The notes under the pieces: generated by a model
The model's input: the letters and a program-made list of their open reading frames with translations, nothing else
What the model was told of the DNA's origin: nothing
The model's database searches: none
In this document: positions 52,366 through 63,500 of the stretch, piece by piece
Layout: the number at the start of each line of letters is the position of its first letter
Position numbering within the stretch: the stretch's first letter is position 1
Origin: Phytophthora colocasiae
Lineage: Eukaryota > Oomycota > Peronosporomycetes > Peronosporales > Peronosporaceae
Reading direction: 5' to 3'
Assembly: GCA_018806915.1 (NCBI GenBank)
Contig: JAGKQI010000104.1
Span: forward strand, 1,302,001-1,366,000
Length of the DNA stretch: 64,000 nucleotides
Made by a program: the position numbers and the translations under genes

Positions 52366-52800
52366 CTACAGCAATGCGTACGGGGTTTCTCCTGATTTGT
52401 TTTGAGCGTTGATGTTTGCACCATTTGCCAGCAAGAGATTGGACAGGGTAAGATGACCTCCTTCTGCAGCGTAATGAAGTGGCGCGTGCTTCCCTGCCGC
52501 ATCTCTCGAAAGAACGAGTGGAAGACCACCGATTTGAAGAAGATCTTGGCAGAGTAATGGCTTCTTAGAGAAGTTTGTAGAGAGAATCAGAGAATCGAGA
52601 GACGAGACACCAGCTCCGCTATCAGAGCTCGCATTTCCGGAACGAGCTCCAGTAGATGCCTCAGCTGCATAAAGCTGTATTTCTGATACGGAGAGTTCAT
52701 CGAGCACTCGTTCCAATGCATGATCGGTTCGTTAGCCAGATCTGTGTATCCACGCTGTGCTGTAGCGTGCATGACTGGTATCTGAATAGCAGACAACAAT
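52366..52800 (-). pseudogene. Ankyrin-repeat protein fragment
   Basis: On the minus strand, an AG acceptor near 52,787 is followed by VMHATAQRGYTDLAN (second half of an ankyrin repeat). After a frame change near 52,715 come LERVLDELSVSEIQL, a Ser/Gly spacer, and a complete repeat AGKHAPLHYAAEGGHLTLSN with ANGANINAQNKSGETPY. It stops at 52366. The rest of the gene is not seen, so this is a fragment or a broken gene. Confidence 0.6.
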
Positions 52801-52896
52801 TAGCACTTGCTTACCAAAGGAATATCATCAAGCGTACTGGTCTAAACCGTGTGGCTGTAAAGGATCCAGACTTCGTTCTGCAGGATCCGAAGGATT

Positions 52897-53205
52897 TTAG
52901 GTACGTTTGGCTATGCAAGTCGAAGAAATCCACTCTCTGGTGTCATTGGACCGGGACAAGAAGCCTGCACTTGTAGCATCGTCGAAGGGCAGCTTCCTCT
53001 GCAGAGCAAGGTACTGCTCGTCTCGATTCTCGAGTAATAGGTGCATCCGGAAGTATCTACGCATTGCACGGTTGATCTTGGCTGCTTCCGGGCGTTCAGT
53101 GGCGTTACGAAATAGGAACATTTTTAAGTCGTTCCTACCCTGCAAAAGGCGAGTCCGATTCTCCTTTTTCTTCTGCGTATCATGATGGAGATGAACATGT
53201 TGCAC
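52897..53205 (-). CDS. Hypothetical fragment, function unknown
   Basis: An open frame of 102 residues, basic, with FLFRNATERPEAAKINRAM and RRYFRMHLLLENRDEQYLAL. It reads like part of a longer helical protein rather than random sequence, but no family is recognised. It lies just upstream of the ankyrin fragment on the same strand and could be an earlier exon of it. Confidence 0.3.
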   Translation of the reverse strand: MQHVHLHHDTQKKKENRTRLLQGRNDLKMFLFRNATERPEAAKINRAMRRYFRMHLLLENRDEQYLALQRKLPFDDATSAGFLSRSNDTREWISSTCIAKRT

Positions 53206-53775
53206 TCGAAGTGGCTCCTGTCATAAATGAAGCTGTGGAGGTCGTCTCCGAACGTCTTCCAAAATCACTTGCTTGTTTTTTTTTTTCTTTTTCGCTCTGG
53301 CATCGAACAGCAAGAGGTTAATACACTATCCAGATGCACATTACACCTAGTAGGTACCTTTATATGTGCTCAGTAGGCATCTAGAACTTCATCACCCGTG
53401 GTGGGGGCACCTGGAGGCATCGCGGGTGTAGCATAACGCCTCGCTGCATCGCATTATGAACACTGTTCTATTGGGAATATTTTTATGTTTGAAACACCAA
53501 TCTCTCAATAGAAGCGCGTTCTTCTCGTTCCCGTACGAGCCGTACGCGATTCAGCTGGACCTGTCTGGGAGACGCTAGAGCAAGGGCATTGTGGCATCTT
53601 TCAGGCACCGGCAAGGCCATCAGTATGATCTGAGGGACGTTAACGGCTGACCCACCATACAGACGTGTTTGGACTGCTGCAAGACGTTGCAAAAGGTGAC
53701 TCAATAGCAACAGTAGCTACTGAGACCGAGTTGGCTGGACGGTTTCAAGCAGAAGACAGCAGGTCGTGAAGTCAA
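53206..53775. other. No gene recognised
   Basis: Contains a T-rich run (53,275-53,290) and only short frames. No family or repeat seen. Confidence 0.4.
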
Positions 53776-55030
53776 ATGGTGGTGAAGGAGGCGCTGGATG
53801 GCATCGAGAAGCTCCAACTGGAGCCTGAAGCTTCCACTAGAAGGCGTAAAACGAGGATTGCTTATAACCACAACGTACGGAAGAGGTTACACCCAACAGG
53901 ACGAAGAGAGAGAGTAAACAAGATGAAGAAGAAGGAGAGGAAGATTTGGTGGATCCGTACGACAGCGATCGAGTGGCTCGCCGCAATAGCGAGAGTGACG
54001 ACGAGAGTGGAGAGAAGTCAAGAGGACGTTTTGGTGAGGAGAAGCCGGACTTTGACGTCGCGAAGATCATTTACTGCAGTCGAACACACTCGCAGATCTC
54101 GCAGTTTCTCCGTGAGATACGCAAAATTGCGTTTGCGGAGCGCATCCGTGTTGCATCCCCGGGGTCTCGCAGGGAATTTGTGTGTCAAATCCGAAGCTGA
54201 ACTCAGATTTAAGAATTGCGGACAAGTATCTGGATATGATGCAGAGCAGCAAAACTAAGGACGGCAAGAAGGTCGGGAATGTTCATTCTACGAGAAAGAG
54301 CTGCTTGGTCACTACAAATATTATGCCCTGGTGAGTGAGTCAGTGGCTTTGGTGATGCTTATTTTTTGTTTTAATGATGTTTTACGTCGTTTATCTAGGC
54401 ACATGTCCAAGATATCGAGGATCTGCACACTTTGGGCGAAGAAATGTCCATTTGCTCGTACTACGGAGCTCGTGAGAGTATTCCACTTGCTCCAATTATC
54501 ACGTTGCCGTACTCGATGGTGCTCAGCAAAGGTACGCGAGAAACTCTTGAAGTTGGCTTAGAAAACAGTATTGTCATTTTGATGCTATCAGCAGCACGTA
54601 CAAGGTCAAGATCACCAGTAAGCAATTGGTGGTTGCACGAAGAACACTGTGGTCGTATTTTTCGAAGTTCTAGAAAGATTCAAGGGCAAGAACGCATTCT
54701 ACATCGAGCAACTGCTGTCGATTCTGAACAAAGTTCCTCCGTCAGCTGGAGCATGACTACTGGGCAGACTGCAGCAGAGGACGACGTTTGAGCGCAGACG
54801 ATGCCTATTAACGACTTCCTCTTCAATGCACGGATAGACCACTTCACGATGTTTAAGATCATGGAATACCTGGGCGAAACAAGAAGCTGACCGCTCATAA
54901 TGGTTCCGCTGCTCCTCCGACGACCCTGATGAAGGTTTTGAGAGTCGGCACATATCCCCACTGCGTACAGTTGAGGCGTTGCTCAAAGCATTGACCAGTG
55001 CAGGAGGAGATGGTCGAATCTTGGCATAAC
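53776..55030 (+). pseudogene. DDX11/CHL1-like DNA helicase, decayed
   Basis: Pieces in changing frames follow the order of the XPD-type iron-sulphur helicase DDX11/CHL1: an acidic segment, then IIYCSRTHSQISQFLREI (motif Ia; 54,070-54,125), VASPGSRREFVC, AHVQDIEDLHTLGEE with CSYYGARESIPLAPI (iron-sulphur region), ITLPYSMVLSKGTRE, a helical AISSTYKVKITSKQLVVARR piece, INDFLFNARIDHFTMFKIM, and ALTSAGGDGRILA at the end. Walker A, DEAH and motifs IV-VI are not found. Multiple stops and breaks; some junctions may be former introns. The family call is good, the gene is dead or a fragment. Confidence 0.75.
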
Positions 55031-55342
55031 CGCGCAATGTACGTCACACTACCACTATGAATTTTACACCAGTGCTAATTGTTTCTTATCAGACGATCAA
55101 GAATGTCTAGGGGGGCTTTATTTTGCTGAATCCCGTGATTCACTTTCAATAAAGAGTGAAAAAAATCACGTGGTACGTCGGAGACACGAGGCTTTCAAGC
55201 TAGAGTTCTGCGGACCGAACACTATCCATGATACGTTTTCGCTCTTCAAGGAAAAAGTCCAGATCCCTTGTAAACGAAGTTTGATCGGGCTAGCTGCCGA
55301 GCCTCATTTCGCTTTCAATAGTACTGATGCGCTTCCTGAATG
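55031..55342. other. No gene recognised
   Basis: About 310 bp with an AATAAA-like signal near 55,150 and no recognisable coding sequence. Confidence 0.4.
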
Positions 55343-56624
55343 TCATCTAGCATTTTGTAGTGCTCCGCACGAGTTCTTGCAGCTGCTTCCATGGTCTAGT
55401 TCCATAGCTTGTACAACTTCCGCTTCACGAGCCGCAGCAATTCGTCCGACCATCGTAAGAAGTACCTCCATCGAACCGGACTCCGACTTCGTCTTCTTGT
55501 TCGGATTATTGGTGTTCGGAATGCAGGATCCTGCTCGTTTCTTGCTAGTGCGTGGTCCAGTAGGAGTTGAGTTGTAGGGACTCCGAACTTCGCGTATTGG
55601 AGTCTCGGATGCCGCCATCGTATCGAATTCATCCTCCACGTATAAGCCCCCACGGACGTTGCTCAGTGCGTCAGGACGCAGCTAAAAGAAGCACATGGTG
55701 AGTGGTGAGTTATCATTCATCTATTAAAGATCCCATAGGCGTAATTACCTTTAGCCAATACCATAAATACAGAACATCGGCTTGCCCTCGCACAAATTTC
55801 TTGAAGTGTCGAGAGTGAGTTCCAGACATTCGGAAGTTTGCTTCATAAATGCTGAAAAACGATCGCACCTCCGCCCAAAGCTCTTCTAACTTTGCAGCGT
55901 TGTGTTTCACGACAATGGAGGATTAATTCCCTCAAACGCGACGTCGTCTTCAATTAGCCCGTTACAATCTTTGTCGTTACTGTGAAACTTGGTCTCAACA
56001 TCCTTCCAAAACTGAGCTTTTTGAGAAGCTTGGACGTCGTCTAAATCATGTCGGTCAAAGTTTTTGCCTAGATAGAGAATCTGAATCAGAAAAATGTACT
56101 ATAGCTGAAACAAGAACCAAAGCTTAATACTTACCCGTCACCTCGATGAGTCTCATAACGAAATCGTTTGACATCAGAACGTTGATAAGGCGGAAAACGC
56201 AGTGCTTCGTGCGCCGGGTGCTACCAGTAGCCAGCGTAGAAGCTTCAGATGTGTGCTCGCCTTGGTTTACGAGATCGTCGTAACGACGAAGACACTTGAT
56301 ACGATCAGCTTTGTTGGTTCGCGTGTGCAGCTTGATTTCACGGAGGCTGCATTCTTTTCGAATCAGATCCTGCGTTTTACTTTCGTAGGGCTCCCACGCA
56401 AAGTGACCTTCGGTAACAGTGCCGCTACGTTCAAAAGGTGCTGTATCACTGACACTTCCATCATCAGGTTTATCTAAATGACCACCCTCAGTCCTGTCAG
56501 GGCGCCGAAAAGCTTGATGGACTTGAGCTGCGAGAGATGCATGCTGTGTTGCAACATCGACGAGTTCTTGAGAAAGGTTGCGCGCCACAGGGGGTTGAAA
56601 TGATGTTGGCGGATCTATAGCCAT
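55343..56624 (-). pseudogene. SAP-like multi-exon gene of unknown function, frame-broken
   Basis: The first exon (56,624 to about 56,145) ends at a GT AAGT donor and contains TQDLIRKECSLREIKLHTRT and NKADRIKCLRRYDDL, which resembles a SAP DNA-binding helix pair. FVMRLIEVTG precedes the donor. The next part (56,080-55,920) encodes LGKNFDRHDLDDVQASQKAQ and GLIEDDVAFEGINPPLS, then a one-base frame break. FRMSGTHSRHFKKFVRGQAD and LYLWYWLK follow (55,850-55,750), then an Arg/Ser/Lys-rich last piece (55,639-55,343). The phase across the first intron also does not fit. It may belong to a transposon-associated gene family; no function is known to me. Confidence 0.5.
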
Positions 56625-56839
56625 TGCTCTTACACGCTGCGTGGTGAACTGGCCTTCGCAGCTTCTGAAAATGATTGGATATTTTTTTAGACACTTTACC
56701 CAATCACAGTACAGTAATTTTCATTCTCAACCGGGAAGTGAGTTTAGGGTACGCATGTAACGCGCGCGGCCACTTGACACTCCGGTTGAGAACGCGCCTA
56801 AGTTAGGATCCACTTGGCCTGGCTGACTTAAGTTCGGAT

Positions 56840-57455
56840 CCCACAGTCCTAAGTGCGGATCCTTCAGACCCAAGATCCTCGGATCCGGACGTCGAGATCC
56901 AGATTCAAGATCCTCGGCTCCCGAAGCCGGATCCCCAAGATCCGAGATCCTCGGATCCTGAAGCCGGATCCCCACGATCCAGATGCCAGAGATCCAGATC
57001 CAAGATCCTCGGATCCTGAAGCCGGATCCCCAAGATCCAAGATCCAGAGATCCAGATCTAAGACCCTCGGATCCAGATGGCAGAGATCCAGATCCAAGAT
57101 CCTCGGATCCTGAAGCCGGATCCCCAAGATCCAGAGATCCAGATCCAAGATCCCCAAGATCCAAGATCCTCGGATCCAGATGCCAGAGATCCAGATCCAA
57201 GATCCTCGGATCCTGAAGCCGGATCCCCAAGATCCAAGATCCAGAGATCCAGATCCAAGATCCCCAAGATCCAAGATCCTCGGATCCAGATGCCAGAGAT
57301 CCAGATCCAAGATCCTCGGATCCTGAAGCCGGATCCCCAAGATCCAGAGATCCAGATCCAAGATCCCCAAGATCCAAGATCCAGAGATCCCGAAGCCGGA
57401 TCCTCGGATCCCGAAGCTAGATCCTCGGATCCAAACCCGGATCCTCAAGGTTTAT
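56840..57455. repeat. GATCC-rich minisatellite
   Basis: A tandem array built from AGATCC and GGATCC hexamers, arranged in longer units of about 50-110 bp (for example TCCTCGGATCCTGAAGCCGG recurring near 56,947, 57,009, 57,101, 57,201 and 57,313). Because the hexamer is a multiple of three, all frames stay open and give Asp-Pro, Gly-Ser or Ile-Gln repeats; these are not genes. It lies directly before the right-hand Gypsy element, which is rich in the same motif. Confidence 0.9.
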
Positions 57456-58150
57456 GACATCAACGTGGTGAAGCAGTTGGAAGAGAGCCAGCATGATCTA
57501 AGATAGAGATTTGCGATGGGAAAGATAGGGTACAGGATGAGAAACTGGATAGCCATAAATCAGAGAGTCGAATTTACCTTCTAGTGCGCAAGTGGTTTTC
57601 TTCGGGACTTAAGACAAGGGAAGAGGATAGTGTATTGGCCTCCCCTTAGTGTTCCTGCAAGTTTCTTCGCACGCCTAGCTACAGCTAAGACCGGATCCCC
57701 GATTTGGCCGGCTTACCTTACGCTAGTGAAGACCCCGGATCCAACGGTGTTGATTGCTTAACCGTAGGACCCCTCGGCCTCTCAACACCCTCAAGACCAA
57801 CCGCTACAGGAGGCGGCAAGCAAGACAGTAAAGGAAAGGAAAAGGAACCCCACAGCCACCAAGGCAACCCCGGATCTTCGAGTCCAAGACCAAGATCCCC
57901 CTAACCAGGACCTGTGTGCAGGAATACCCACGCAAGTCCAACCTCCCAAGTCCCCGCCAAGGACGTTCAAGCCCTCACGCCTGTGTACATTCTCCCGTTC
58001 CTGAGAGAGCAGATCCCGCCCACTGACGGGTACACAAGGTGAGCCTCAGCAACCCCACGGTTATCGGAGTACCCCCTCCGTTAGTCAGTGTCTGGGCGCC
58101 GTGTGTGAACGTTGGATCCCTGCTCATTCCAGCGGATCCACTACACCACA
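57456..58150 (+). other. Leader or LTR of Gypsy element 2
   Basis: No gene. Its right part matches, in reverse, the LTR-like block at 35,514-36,944, which suggests LTR sequence ending near 58,085. A second possible junction is CACCACAA before TGGTGCGCGTGCC at 58,152, where TGG could be a primer-binding site. Without the 3' LTR the boundary cannot be set. Confidence 0.5.
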
Positions 58151-60476
58151 ATGGTGCGCGTGCCCGGATCTTTTGGGGACGGCGGATATCACCGTGAGTC
58201 CGGAGAGACTGTACAAGTGATGGAAGAACCGGGAGAAGAAGTGCCGACGGTCGTTGGATCGCCGTCAGCACCGCTGAACGCTAGATCCACGTATCGGCGG
58301 AGCCCTGGAAGGAGCTCTGCCGACAGGAAGGAGGCGAGTCTGGCAACAGACTCGGAAGATAAACCTCCCCCTCCTCCCCAGGTCCCTTCGGGGACCCCCG
58401 CGGACCGGAACGCGAGTTCTGATCCGCTGGGTGGGGATTCAGCAGCGAAAGTTGTTGGATCTTCATCCACCACCACCACCCCCGCGCAGATCTCAGGTGG
58501 TAAAACGTCGAAGAAGAAGATGAAGACTGCGCGGAAGAAGCTGAGGGCACCAGGATCTGATGTCGACGAGAAGCCGGTGGTGAAATCGGAATGGTCGTCG
58601 ACCCAGCTAGAGGCTTCATATCGCCGGATTGCGCTCGAGGACTTCCTCCGGGAAGACCCCGTGATGAGGATCCTACAGCCTCAGCTGGTTGGATCTCTCA
58701 CCGGCCCGATCACGGCACCGGCACAATCCACGAACAGCCTGGACAGCGCCCTGGACCTCCTCCGCCTGTTAGAAGAAGCTGGTTTCGCGGCAGGAGCCTT
58801 CGATGGGGACTCCCTCTTCCGCTTGGACCACGACAAGATCCGCATCGCAGCGGCTTCACTCTTCAACCGTCTGAAGCCCCTTGTCGGTGAGCGACGAGCG
58901 ACCCGAGATCCGATGTCCAAGCTAGCGCAGTCCCCCGAATATCAGACTGGATCCTCTCGATACGCCTCGGCGGAGTCTGAGGCAGGATCCGACAGTCCGT
59001 CTGGAACCCCGACGTATGGCGCTCGGCCCTGCAGGCGCCGCTATGCTGGCAGCTCGTATGCCGACCGACATCCAAGAGGCCAAGCCGACACGAACGTTGA
59101 ACGCCTCGCGTGATCAGCCCCGTGCCATGGATCCACCGCATGCATCCACCAACAGGCTGCAAACATACTTCCAATCGGCCATGGATAAGTTCTTGAAGGA
59201 GCGGCAGATGACCGCGGTTCCACGAGTTGCGACGCACACTGCGGATCCTGTATACCGGGACGTCGAGATGGAGTCAGTAGGATCACACCCCGAGAACTGG
59301 GAGTATGACCCGGACGACCTTGACGGATTAGCTCCCGGCGTACGGCGACGACCACCGCTGCATCCGTTACGGCAGGATCCAGCACGATTCAACGGATCCG
59401 GAATCTCTGCGATATCGGACCTGAAGGAGTTTACGGGCAAGGATCACGACGAAGAACGAGCAAGATCATGGATTAGTAAAGTCAAGTCAGCCTTCACGAG
59501 AGATCAAGCATCGGACGAAGAAAAGTGCCTTACCTTTGGAGATCTTCTCACTGGTCCAGCGCGGAACTGGTGCAGACAACTCAGCCGATCCACAAGGCTG
59601 AAGTGGAGTGATCTGCTGAAGGCCTTCCAGACGCAATACTGTGGCCTCGGAGTCTCGGTGGCGTGGCAATACTACCACGCTCGCAAGAGATCCGATGAGT
59701 CGCCATTGGAATACTTGTATCGTTTGAACGTAGCAGGTCTCCGTGCGAGGGTGATGATCAAGGATGGAGATGCCAAAGCGCGCCGCGAGCACGTCGAACA
59801 CTTCATCGAGACGCTTGAGGATGCAGATCTGGCAGACCAACTGACATTACTCCGACTTGCGGACGCGGATCAACTCGAAGACGTACTGCGGGCCCGGGAT
59901 CGCGCGAGATCCAGACAGAAGAAGCCGTCATCAGGATCCAGCAAGTTCCGGCCGAAGACCACGACGGCCCCGCAGCCAACCGGTCCAACGCGTGCGATCC
60001 GCTCCATGCAAGTTGTGGAATCTGAGGGATCCGACTCCGAGGACTCCGGATCCGATGACGAGCTTCGCAGAGCATACGTAGCAGCCTCGAGTGAGCGACC
60101 GATTACCTCGACGACAGCCGGATCAACAGAGACCAAGACGGGAACTTCGGATCCTAAGATGGATCCGGATCCAACCCAAGCCAGCTCGGATCCAACGCCA
60201 CAAGATCGTCGACCACGTTTCTCCAACGAAGGGCAGCGCTGCTCGCACTGCGGATCCAGGAAACATTCGGATCTTGGCTGTTGGAAGCGCCTCACCTGCC
60301 AGAAGTGCGGCAAGAAGGGTCATCCGTCGGATCGCTGTTTCTTCGTGTGTCGCGGCTGCGGAGAACTTCACGATCACGGCAAGTGCCAGATGGAGGAGTT
60401 CTACAACCTCATCCGGCAGTGGTTCGATCCAAGTAAGCACATGCTTCCAGAAGCTGCCGAGAAGATGTTAAACTAG
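58151..60476 (+). pseudogene. Gypsy element 2 gag, one frame break
   Basis: The first piece (58151-59113) is Pro/Ser/Asp-rich. It overlaps a second piece in the next frame (open at 59016, to TAG 60474-60476), which probably reflects a one-base change. The second piece carries the capsid domain (DEERARSWISKVKSAF, GPARNWCRQLSRSTRLKWSD), an acidic linker, and three Cys/His clusters: CSHCGSRKHSDLGC, CQKCGKKGHPSDRC and CRGCGELHDHGKC. The last codons are TTA AAC TAG, part of a slippery site described below. Confidence 0.8.
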
Positions 60477-60516
60477 AACGCTCGCCGGGTTTGAATCCAG
60501 TACGAGACGAGCGTTC
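60467..60516 (+). promoter_or_regulatory. Candidate -1 programmed ribosomal frameshift signal
   Basis: GTTAAAC (60467-60473) is in the gag frame as G TTA AAC, the slippery heptamer form, and TAG follows at once. The 9-mer GAACGCTCG (60476-60484) is perfectly inverted as CGAGCGTTC (60508-60516) with a 23-base loop. A -1 slip leads straight into the open pol frame. The spacer of two to three bases is shorter than the usual five to nine. Confidence 0.7.
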
Positions 60517-63500
60517 AACGTCTTACATCTATGCATATGTGAACAAGAAGGCCATGGATCAAGTTAGCAACAAGCGAACGGATCTATTGGATAATACATG
60601 TGAACTTCATGGGAAACGTACGGCTAGAGTTGCAAGCTTCCGCTCTACAGACGATGAATACCAGAGATCCGAGATCGCCATGTCCTTGGATCTCATGCCT
60701 GGAGAGTCACGCGGGTACTGGAAGTACCATGTCCCCAGCAAACACTTCAAGCAGGCCAAGGCAACGTGCAAGATCAACAATGCCAAGTCCACCGTGCTTC
60801 TTGACTCGGGATCCGAGGTGTCGATCATCGATGCCGCCTTTGCTCGTAAGGTTGGATCCCAGATTGATACTAGTCAAACACAAGAGTGCCTCAGAATTGG
60901 TGAGCAGCTGAATATTGCAGCAAGCAAAACAAGGATCAAAGTTACCTTGGCTGGGTACTTTGTATACTTCTGCGATGTCTGGGTCGGCGAGGATCTTCCA
61001 CCCGACTGCGACGCGATCCTCGGCATGGACTTCATGGTACCGGCCGGGATCCGACTCGACCTGGGTGACGGGTCCGTATGCTTGCACGACGAGATCCGTG
61101 TGCGACTTCATGGGCGACGGCAGATCTTTAGCGGCCGGGCTCGCCCGCTACTCCTCCAGGAAGGTATACGACTGGAGCCTGGCGAGACCTTCGAGCACCC
61201 GGACCGGATCCACCTCAAGGAGTATGAGAAGCTGTGGTTACGGAGAGGAAAGCAATGGGTACCGACGTTAGTACAAGGCCCAGGCAAGATCCGCTATCTA
61301 CAACTTACCAACATTGGTGAGAAGGCGGTCTCTCTCAACCACAACGAAGAGATCGGCATGTGGCTGGCCGGGGATCACGTTCCCCGCACTCCAGGCTTCA
61401 TCTCTGTCGGATCCAGGCGCTACCACGAATGGCAGAACCTCGCCATGAGCGCCACGACGGAGATCCCGCCGCCACCGCGTCCGAAGGAGCCATGGGAGCT
61501 TGAGCCGGCGGTGGATCGCCCGAAGTACACCGAGCCGAAGGGAATCTTGAAGCGCCCTGTCCACACCGCTATCGTGTCGCGCTGCCCCGGCTCGCCACCT
61601 ACGTCGGACCGGATCCTTGAAGGAACGGCCGACTGGCGAGACAAGATCCAGTCCGGTGGATCCGATCCGTCAACGGCTAAGCTCCAAGCGCACCGCCGTG
61701 TCCGATTTGAGCCAGAGGCCACAAAGGACGTTGCGCCAGCCTCATCGGACCAAGGGGCGTCCTCACACACCCGGATCCGAGATCCACAGGCTCAAGGATC
61801 CTCCGGATCCTCTTCAGCTTGTCTGATTGAAGATCCGGCAACGTGTACTGTCTCTGGCCAGAGACTGGACGCCACCGTTGAGGATCGGCAGCATGTCCGT
61901 GCGACGGGCGACTACCATCACTCCGACAAATCAGTCGGAGATGACGTTTGGATGCGCCCTGGGGCGAATATGCATGCCCCACTGCCAAAGTTGGTATGGG
62001 CATGCAGCGCGATGCAAGGCGCGTCTAACGAGCCATCGCACGCCTCCAACGGAGCTCTAGAAGCCGAAGGGGCCATGTCGACACGCCTCCTTGAAGATCC
62101 GGAGGACTGCCCTGTCATTGCACAGAGCCGGGACAATGATGCCGAAGGGTCGCCCCATAATCATGGGACAGGTGACCATCATTCAGATGGCACAGTCGGA
62201 CCCAAGGTTTCGGGGTGCCCCGGAGCCCACAGGAATGCCCAGGAACTCGGAGCGCTACCATTATACGCGCCCGATCAAGACCTTTCAAATGAGGTGCCTC
62301 ACGCCTCCCAACTCCATCTACAAGCAAAGTCGGATCCTCACCTGACACAGCTTGAAGATCGGTGTCGCACATGCGACATGGGTCAAGGATGGGGCAGGTC
62401 CGAACAGTCGCCTGATTCCGCACTTAGTAGGGATCTGAGCCCCTCACATTCACACAAATATGAGCGAGCGGCGGAGACGGCCTGCAGGAAGGGTGCCGCC
62501 GATTGCGGGGCGCCCCGGGCGATCTACGCGTGTACCAAGGGTGCTACAGATGCGCCTCGCCGAGGCGAAGACGATGGTGTGCGCCAAGGCAAGATTGAAG
62601 ACTCAGGGGCGCCAGGGGATCCAGATCAAGGCGTGCCGGCACAAGAAGAGCTGGACCAACGGACGGCGACGTACGTGGAAGCGACGAAGACCCCAGAGGG
62701 CGATCCGAGAACTGGATGTGGTGCGCCGAAGGGTGATCCTGCTCGTGGAACCGGATTGGAAGCGGGGAGTGAAGTTGGAAGACTTGCCGAAGGAGGTGCC
62801 GCTCGTGGACCGGATCCCGCTACAAGAAGGCTGGATCCTGGGAGTCGCTCAACAGCCAGTGATCCGCCCGGAGTGGAGATGAGTGAGGATCCGTCATCGG
62901 CGTCAGGACATGAAGATCATAAGGACGCCTCAGGCAAGGATCTCGTGGTTGGATCCCGACCGGATCTCGTGGCTGAATCCCAGCCGGATCTCGAGGTTGG
63001 TGCCCGGCCGGATCCCAGTACTGCAGGAGATCATGACGACGATGGGGTGTTCGTCCACGAAAATGGCGGATCCTACGCGGAGGATCTCGAGAAGGAGATG
63101 GCGGTGTTGCCAGAGGTTGTGACGGCGACGGTCGACGTGAAGATCGAGGATCTCCAAGTGGGGGATCCAGCCTCCAACACACCTGAGGAGATCCAACGAT
63201 TGGCGAACGAGATCTGGAAGTACAAGCACTTGTTGATTGGGAAGGGTAATGCCCTGCCCCCTCCTGCCGTGGGCGCGATCTGCGATATTGACGTGGGAGA
63301 CGCGAAGCCAATTGCCCAGCGAGTGCGTAAGGTGGCGCCGCAGTATCGCGAGAAGCTCTCGGATCTAATCAAGGGATTGTTGCAAGCGAAGATCATCCAA
63401 GTCTCTACGTCACCATGGGCCTCGCCAATTGTCGTGATCATCAAGAAGAATGGCGTTGACATTAGGCTCTGCATCGACTACAGGCTGGTGAATAGCTTGA

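Noticed and set aside
55170..55577. Plus-strand frame of 135 codons
   Set aside because: It is antisense to the SAP-like gene's last part and partly spans sequence with no resemblance to any family.
56840..57455. Possible CRISPR-like array
   Set aside because: Units are contiguous and variable without unique spacers, and the genome is eukaryotic.
56727..57457. Long open frames on both strands through the GATCC array
   Set aside because: The hexamer period keeps every frame open; composition is pure repeat with no domain, so these are not genes.
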